A stretch of 24,895 nt of DNA, taken from the NCBI GenBank assembly GCA_964371125.1, contig CAYJMY010000053.1:1-24895 (forward strand). Direction: 5' to 3'. Shown piece after piece: positions 20,708-24,895 of the stretch. A program made the translations under genes and the position numbers. Origin of the DNA: DUSC01 sp964371125 (GTDB lineage: Bacteria; Pseudomonadota; Alphaproteobacteria; Rhizobiales; Rhizobiaceae). Below the pieces are notes generated by a model. That model searched no databases, had not been told where the DNA came from, and saw only the letters and a program-made list of their open reading frames with translations. Positions within the stretch are counted from its first letter, which is position 1; each line of letters starts with the position of its first letter.

Positions 20708-21627
20708 GCCAGCCCCTTTTCGCGGATGAGATCGCGGGAATCGGAGAAGTTCTCGTGCACGCCGACCTTGCGCGGCGACAGGCCGAGCGCCATGCCGAGA
20801 AGCTGGGTGAAATAGAGGATCTTCACCGTGGTCTTCCTGCCGAGCACCTTCTCGGCGCGCACCTGGTGCATCTCGAGCCCGGTGTGGCAGGTCGGGCATT
20901 CGGTGGCGATGACGTCGGCGCCGCAGGCTTCCGCGGTCGTCAGGAGGTTGAGCACGAGTTTTGTCGAGGTGTCGCTGTCGGACAGCGCGTGGGCGCCGCC
21001 GCAGCATGCAGTCTTCAGCGGATATTCGACGTTCTCCGCGCCCGCTGCCGCCAGGATGTCGTCCATGAAGTGCGGCTTGGCCGTCGATTCGCTGCCCGGA
21101 CCTTTGTCCTTCTCCGGGAAGATGTGGCGCGGGCGCGTGTACATGCAGCCGTAGTAGTTGGCCACCTTCAGCCCGGAGAGTGAATTGCGGACGCGCTCGC
21201 GGATGCCGTCCTCGCCCACCGAGTGCTTGATCCAGTCGAGGGCGTGGATGGTCTCGACCTTGCCTGGCTCGTAGGTGCGGTGGCCGGCCTTGCTGCTCAG
21301 CCGCGCATTCACCTCCTGCGAATCGGCGTCGCGCGCGAGGTCGTATTCGGCCTTCTTCAGATTGTGGTAGCAGCCGTTGCACGGCGCCATCACCGTGTCG
21401 AAGCCCATGTCCTGCGCGATCGAGAGATTACGCGCCGAAAGGTAGGTTTGCAGCTTCGGGTCGACGTTCTTGACCTCCATGGCGCCGCAGCAGTTCCAGT
21501 TCTTCAGCTCGACGACCTCGAGGCCGAGCGCTTCGCCGACCGCCTTGGTCGAGCGGTTGTAGGCATGGCCGGTGCCTTCGAGCGCGCAGCCGGGATAGTA
21601 GGCGACTTTCTCGTACTTGCCGGTCAT
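20704..21627 (-). CDS. shdrB2: sHdrB2, heterodisulfide-reductase subunit B-like
   Basis: A 307-aa protein with two CCG domains that bind noncubane [4Fe-4S] clusters. The first is C14-x31-C46-C47-x35-C83-x2-C86, exactly within the canonical CCG spacing. The second is C161, C208-C209 (TACCGGAH), then C244-x2-C247 (ECPTCHTG). Both motifs are complete, so both clusters should form. HdrB-type subunits hold the site of disulfide or persulfide chemistry. It overlaps shdrC2 upstream and the 156-aa gene downstream, each by an ATGA. Confidence 0.95.
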   Translation of the reverse strand: MTGKYEKVAYYPGCALEGTGHAYNRSTKAVGEALGLEVVELKNWNCCGAMEVKNVDPKLQTYLSARNLSIAQDMGFDTVMAPCNGCYHNLKKAEYDLARDADSQEVNARLSSKAGHRTYEPGKVETIHALDWIKHSVGEDGIRERVRNSLSGLKVANYYGCMYTRPRHIFPEKDKGPGSESTAKPHFMDDILAAAGAENVEYPLKTACCGGAHALSDSDTSTKLVLNLLTTAEACGADVIATECPTCHTGLEMHQVRAEKVLGRKTTVKILYFTQLLGMALGLSPRKVGVHENFSDSRDLIREKGLA

Positions 21628-22373
21628 TGGTCGGCTCCCTTGGCGTCCAGACGGAGCGCCCGCCGGTTGGCGGCCTCGCGCTCGGCGACGTATTCGTTGA
21701 TCGCCGCCTGCGCCTTGCCCCACGATCGCGTGCGCGGCCGGAACACGGCGGCGAGACCGAGCCGGATCAGGTAAAAGACCGGGAAGCGGCGGACGAGGCC
21801 CATGACCAGGGCAACGATCCATGGCTGCCTCAGCGGCTGGCCGGTGCGGGCGAGGAATTGGCGAAGCACCAGCCCTTCCTCGATCTTGCCGGTCTCGAAC
21901 ACCTGATGCGAAAACGCCTCGTCGAAGACCATCGACGGCTTCTTCTCGGTGTGGCCCTTGAGCTCGAGCCAGTGCGCCGTCGCCTTCATGACGCCTTCGG
22001 GATTGACGTCGCGCGGACAGGCGTAGGTGCACTTGTTGCACGAGACGCACTGCCAGATGATGTCCTTGTCGCGGATGAGTTCGGATTCCATTCCCAACCG
22101 GATCAGATAGATCCAGTAGCGCGGATTGAAGTCCGGATTGATGGCGTTGACCGTGCAGGCGTTGGTGCAGGAACCGCACTGCCAGCATCGCGAGATATGC
22201 TCGCCGCCGGCCAGCGCCTCGATCTCGTCCTGCATGTTCTCGTTGTAGTCGGTGAGCGCGCGGCTCTCGATGAAGGTCGACCAGTGGCCCGAGACGTCGA
22301 TGCCGTCGATGACCAGCTTGTCATGCTCGATCAGGTTTTCCGGGCGGATCAGCGACTTTTCGTGGATGGGCAT
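21624..22373 (-). CDS. shdrC2: sHdrC2, heterodisulfide-reductase subunit C-like ferredoxin
   Basis: A 249-aa cytoplasmic iron-sulfur protein with two complete [4Fe-4S] motifs: C63-x2-C66-x2-C69-x3-C73 (CWQCGSCTNAC) and C109-x2-C112-x2-C115-x3-C119-P (CVSCNKCTYACP). HdrC subunits pass electrons between the HdrA flavin and the HdrB catalytic clusters. A hydrophobic stretch (IVALVMGLVRRFPVFYLIRLGLAAVF) lies near residues 190-215; it may be a membrane-associating helix. The gene starts inside the shdrH stop (ATGA) and ends inside the shdrB2 start. Confidence 0.95.
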   Translation of the reverse strand: MPIHEKSLIRPENLIEHDKLVIDGIDVSGHWSTFIESRALTDYNENMQDEIEALAGGEHISRCWQCGSCTNACTVNAINPDFNPRYWIYLIRLGMESELIRDKDIIWQCVSCNKCTYACPRDVNPEGVMKATAHWLELKGHTEKKPSMVFDEAFSHQVFETGKIEEGLVLRQFLARTGQPLRQPWIVALVMGLVRRFPVFYLIRLGLAAVFRPRTRSWGKAQAAINEYVAEREAANRRALRLDAKGADQ

Positions 22374-23254
22374 CAGTGCGCTCCCGTCGCTGTGAGGGCG
22401 CGCGGCGCGCCGAGAACGTGGGCCGTGCCGTCGATCAGCTTGAGTCGGGTACGGCCGCTTTCGGTATCGACGGCGTCGAGGCCGAGAAGGCGGCGCGTGT
22501 GCGCCATCGGATCGCCCTGGCTGGTGAAGTCGGAACGCAGGTACTGGCCGCCGCGGTCGTTTATGTAGCCGGCGTAGACATGGGCGCAGAGAAGGTCGGT
22601 GTAGAAGGGCAGGTCGCGGAAGACGCCGTTTTCCGCCAGGAACTCGGCGAGTTCGCCGGCGAGCACGGTGAACGTGCGGAAGTCGTCGGCGATTTCGATG
22701 CGCGCCGCGTCGACGTCGTCGGCGAACCAGATCTCGCGCAGCACGCCGGTGCCGACGCGGGCATCCCACATCCAGCGGGTCATCAGCGGATAGCGCTCCG
22801 GCGCGACGAAATGCAACACCTCGGCAGCGAGGTCGCGCGTCCAGCGGTGGCCGCGGCCGTCGGGAAAGGAGGCGACGAAGGCGTTAAGACGCGCATCGGC
22901 CGTGGCGACCTCCGCCCAGCCGTCAAGCAGCGCGACGAGGCGGCGGCGCAGCGAAAGGAAGGCGCTTTCGCCGAGCGAAGCCGCGATCCGCCGCCGCGCC
23001 GGGGTGATGAACGCGGCGAGGTCGAGGAATTCGCCCTCGGTCATGTCGGCGACGCGCCCCTTGCCGAGCACTTCCTCGAAGAGCGAGGATTTCAGCGCCA
23101 GTGCACTGACATAGCGCTCGACGCCGCCAGTCTGTTCCGCCGACGCGACGAGGTTCTCGAAGGCGCGGCGCAGCCTGGGCCCGCTGAGGTCGAGCACCGG
23201 CCCCGCCGCCGCCGGCGGCGCCTTCCTCTGGTCCCTGCGGAACAGGCTCAGCAT
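22373..23254 (-). CDS. shdrH: sHdrH, conserved hypothetical protein of the sHdr cluster
   Basis: A 293-aa protein encoded between shdrA and shdrC2, the position of the gene termed hyp or shdrH in Hyphomicrobium-type clusters. It starts MLSLFRRDQRKAPP, has an Arg/Ala-rich helical middle and a conserved-looking block APERYPLMTRWMWDARVGTGVLREIWFADD, then PFYTDLLCAHVYAGYINDRGGQYLRSDF. There is only one cysteine, in LLCAHVY, and no cofactor motif, membrane span or signal peptide. The start overlaps the shdrA stop and its own stop overlaps the shdrC2 start. Its role in the complex is not established. Assignment rests on synteny and size. Confidence 0.85.
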   Translation of the reverse strand: MLSLFRRDQRKAPPAAAGPVLDLSGPRLRRAFENLVASAEQTGGVERYVSALALKSSLFEEVLGKGRVADMTEGEFLDLAAFITPARRRIAASLGESAFLSLRRRLVALLDGWAEVATADARLNAFVASFPDGRGHRWTRDLAAEVLHFVAPERYPLMTRWMWDARVGTGVLREIWFADDVDAARIEIADDFRTFTVLAGELAEFLAENGVFRDLPFYTDLLCAHVYAGYINDRGGQYLRSDFTSQGDPMAHTRRLLGLDAVDTESGRTRLKLIDGTAHVLGAPRALTATGAH

Positions 23255-24306
23255 CACTCGGCCGCCTCGCGCATCGCTCCGTCGCCGAGGGTCAGGGCGG
23301 CGATCGCCGCCGCCTGACCCTGGGCGATCGAGTCGTCGATGGTCTCCGGGCCGGTCGCCGCACCGGCGACGAAGACGCCGGGCCGGCTGGTATGGCCAAG
23401 GCTGGCGTAGGCGGAGCCCTTGTCGACGTAGCCGTACTTGTTCAGCCGCACGTCGAAGATCGCCGAAAGCGTCATGTTGTCGACGTTCGGATCCATGCCG
23501 ATCGCATGCACCACCATGTCGAAGGGGATCGAGATCGGCCGCTTGACCAACGTGTCCTCGCCCTTCACCAGCAGGCGCTTGCCGTCGGAGGTGACCTCGG
23601 CGATGCGCGCCTTGACGTACTTGACCTTGTGGGTCTCCTGGCTCTCCCAGTAGTAGGCGCCCTCGTAGAGGCCGAATGTGCGGATATCCATGTAGTAGAT
23701 GTAGACGTTGCACTTCGGCAGCGCCTCGCGGATCTCCATGGCGATGTTGGCCGAGACGGTGCAGCATATCTTCGAGCACCATTCGCGGCCGATCTGTCGG
23801 TCGCGCGAGCCGACGCAAAGCAGGATCGCCACGCGATCCGGCGCGCGGCCGTCCGACGGACAGCGGACGCCGGCCCCCGTCGACAGCATCTGCTCGACCT
23901 GGACCGTGGTAACCACGTCCGGATAGGTGCCGAAGCCCCATTCCGGCTTGTTGACGCTGTCGAAATGGGTGAAGCCCGTCGCCAGGATCGTCGCACCCGC
24001 CTCGATCGTCTCGCCCGATTTCAGGCGGGCAGCGAATTGGCCGGGATTGCCGGCGAAAGCGTCGACTGTGGCCCCCAGGCGAACGTCGACCAGAGGATTC
24101 CCGGCGACGCGGTCGACCATGCCGCCAATGGCGTCGCGCGCCCACTCGTGCGACGGCACCAGCTTGGCATAGCCGGACAGGATCGGCGCGCCGCCGAGGC
24201 GGTCGGCTTTCTCGACGAGCGTCACCTTGCGGCCGGCCGAGGCCAGCGCATGGGCAGCGGAAAGTCCGGCGGGGCCGCCGCCGACGATCAGAACTGGCTT
24301 GCTCAC
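23254..24306 (-). CDS. shdrA: sHdrA, heterodisulfide-reductase subunit A-like flavoprotein
   Basis: A 350-aa FAD protein, the compact form of HdrA seen in sulfur oxidisers. The N-terminal dinucleotide fold is PVLIVGGGPAGLSAAHAL (GGGPAG at 9-14). A cysteine group, C164 (LLCVGSRD), C177 and C181/C182 (WCSKICCTVS), is the HdrA-type [4Fe-4S] site. The C-terminal FAD region has RPGVFVAGAATGPETIDDSIAQGQAAA. The GTG start at 24306 overlaps the shdrB1 stop as GTGA and gives the expected N-terminus directly before the first beta strand. It is the electron hub of the sHdr complex; NAD+ reduction has been proposed for the family. Confidence 0.94.
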   Translation of the reverse strand: MSKPVLIVGGGPAGLSAAHALASAGRKVTLVEKADRLGGAPILSGYAKLVPSHEWARDAIGGMVDRVAGNPLVDVRLGATVDAFAGNPGQFAARLKSGETIEAGATILATGFTHFDSVNKPEWGFGTYPDVVTTVQVEQMLSTGAGVRCPSDGRAPDRVAILLCVGSRDRQIGREWCSKICCTVSANIAMEIREALPKCNVYIYYMDIRTFGLYEGAYYWESQETHKVKYVKARIAEVTSDGKRLLVKGEDTLVKRPISIPFDMVVHAIGMDPNVDNMTLSAIFDVRLNKYGYVDKGSAYASLGHTSRPGVFVAGAATGPETIDDSIAQGQAAAIAALTLGDGAMREAAE

Positions 24307-24895
24307 CGTGCACCTCCCGCGAGCGCGCGCGGCTTGACGTAACCGGGTCCGGACGTGATGGCGCGCTTTGGATCGTAGAGCGTCTCGATCCGCCCGGCCT
24401 TCACCTCGCCGAGATAGGCCTCGAATTCGGCCTTCGCCTTCTCCCAGTCGATGCCCATCTTCTCGAGGAGCTGCTCGAAGGGCGAAGCATGCCAGTGCAG
24501 TTGGGCCAGCTTGTACGGGTGGGCGCCGAGCGCCAGCGCGGCGAACTGGCAGTCCGCCATGATCGGCAGCGCGTAGATCTTGTCGACCGCCCGGCCGATC
24601 CACTGGTTCTTGTCCAGCGTGGTGATGCAGCCCGTGTCGTGGCCGACCATGACGTCGGCGCGGGCTTCCTCGACGGCAACGCGGATCTTGCGGTCGATGG
24701 CGAAGGAGCGGGTGAACTCGCGTTCGCCGATGATGTGGCGGAAGCCGAAGCCGCAGCAATCATACCACGTCGAGTAGTCGATGACGTTGGCGCCGAGCGT
24801 TTGCAGGAGCCCTGTCGTGACCGCGACTCGGTTCCCGTCGAGCACCGTGTCGTCGTAGATGACGTCTTCGGGCACCATCTTGTAGACGTGGCAGG
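24303..24895 (-). CDS. shdrB1: sHdrB1, heterodisulfide-reductase subunit B-like (5' end outside window)
   Basis: The C-terminal 196 or so residues are visible. The frame is open to the right edge and enters as CHVYKMVPEDVIYDDT, so the ATG at 24878 is internal. The second CCG domain is seen: adjacent cysteines in YDCCGFGFRH, then GHDTGCITTLDKNQ, where an aspartate stands in place of the first cysteine of the usual CxxC. It is the first gene of the visible chain; shdrC1 is expected just upstream outside the window. The stop overlaps the shdrA GTG start by 4 bases. Confidence 0.93.
   Translation of the reverse strand, partial: CHVYKMVPEDVIYDDTVLDGNRVAVTTGLLQTLGANVIDYSTWYDCCGFGFRHIIGEREFTRSFAIDRKIRVAVEEARADVMVGHDTGCITTLDKNQWIGRAVDKIYALPIMADCQFAALALGAHPYKLAQLHWHASPFEQLLEKMGIDWEKAKAEFEAYLGEVKAGRIETLYDPKRAITSGPGYVKPRALAGGAR

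Overview
The window is GC-rich, with tightly packed and often overlapping genes. It looks chromosomal and alphaproteobacterial, probably Hyphomicrobiales. This placement rests on family resemblance: an sHdr/LbpA sulfur-oxidation cluster of the Hyphomicrobium type, a TRAP-fed aromatic-precursor pathway, and a complete kdpFABCDE set. No species call is made.

Layout. (1) 3-106: tRNA-Ala(GGC) with its own terminator, then about 400 bp with no recognisable gene. (2) 513-8520: a divergent TetR regulator, then a plus-strand catabolic operon: an NAD-type quinate/shikimate dehydrogenase, a TRAP transporter (DctP, DctQ, DctM), an HSL-type esterase, a DUF3237 protein and a two-domain 3-dehydroshikimate dehydratase (QuiC1/QsuB type). 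Together these would import shikimate, quinate or their esters and convert them toward protocatechuate. No dehydroquinate dehydratase is present in the window. (3) 8689-16853: the high-affinity K+ uptake operon, with a candidate KdpE box, a 27-residue membrane ORF not covered by the kdpFABC nomenclature, then kdpF, kdpA, kdpB, kdpC, kdpD and kdpE. (4) 16854-17176: an intergenic stretch with an 18-bp direct repeat resembling an insertion-sequence end, and a candidate promoter/operator. (5) 17177-17518: an ArsR-family regulator of the SqrR/BigR/sHdrR (sulfane-sulfur sensing) type. (6) 17558-24895, minus strand, running off the right edge: a cytoplasmic sulfur-oxidation cluster. In transcription order it is shdrB1 (partial), shdrA, shdrH, shdrC2, shdrB2, an unrecognised 156-aa cysteine-containing protein, lbpA, dsrE, a FadL-family outer-membrane channel and tusA.

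How section 6 works together (family knowledge plus inference): TusA and DsrE pass sulfane sulfur to the heterodisulfide-reductase-like sHdr complex. The lipoate-binding protein LbpA acts as cofactor or electron/sulfur carrier, and the neighbouring ArsR protein senses sulfane sulfur and represses the locus. The two least explained components are the 156-aa protein between shdrB2 and lbpA and the FadL-type porin between dsrE and tusA. These are the best candidates here for something not well described.
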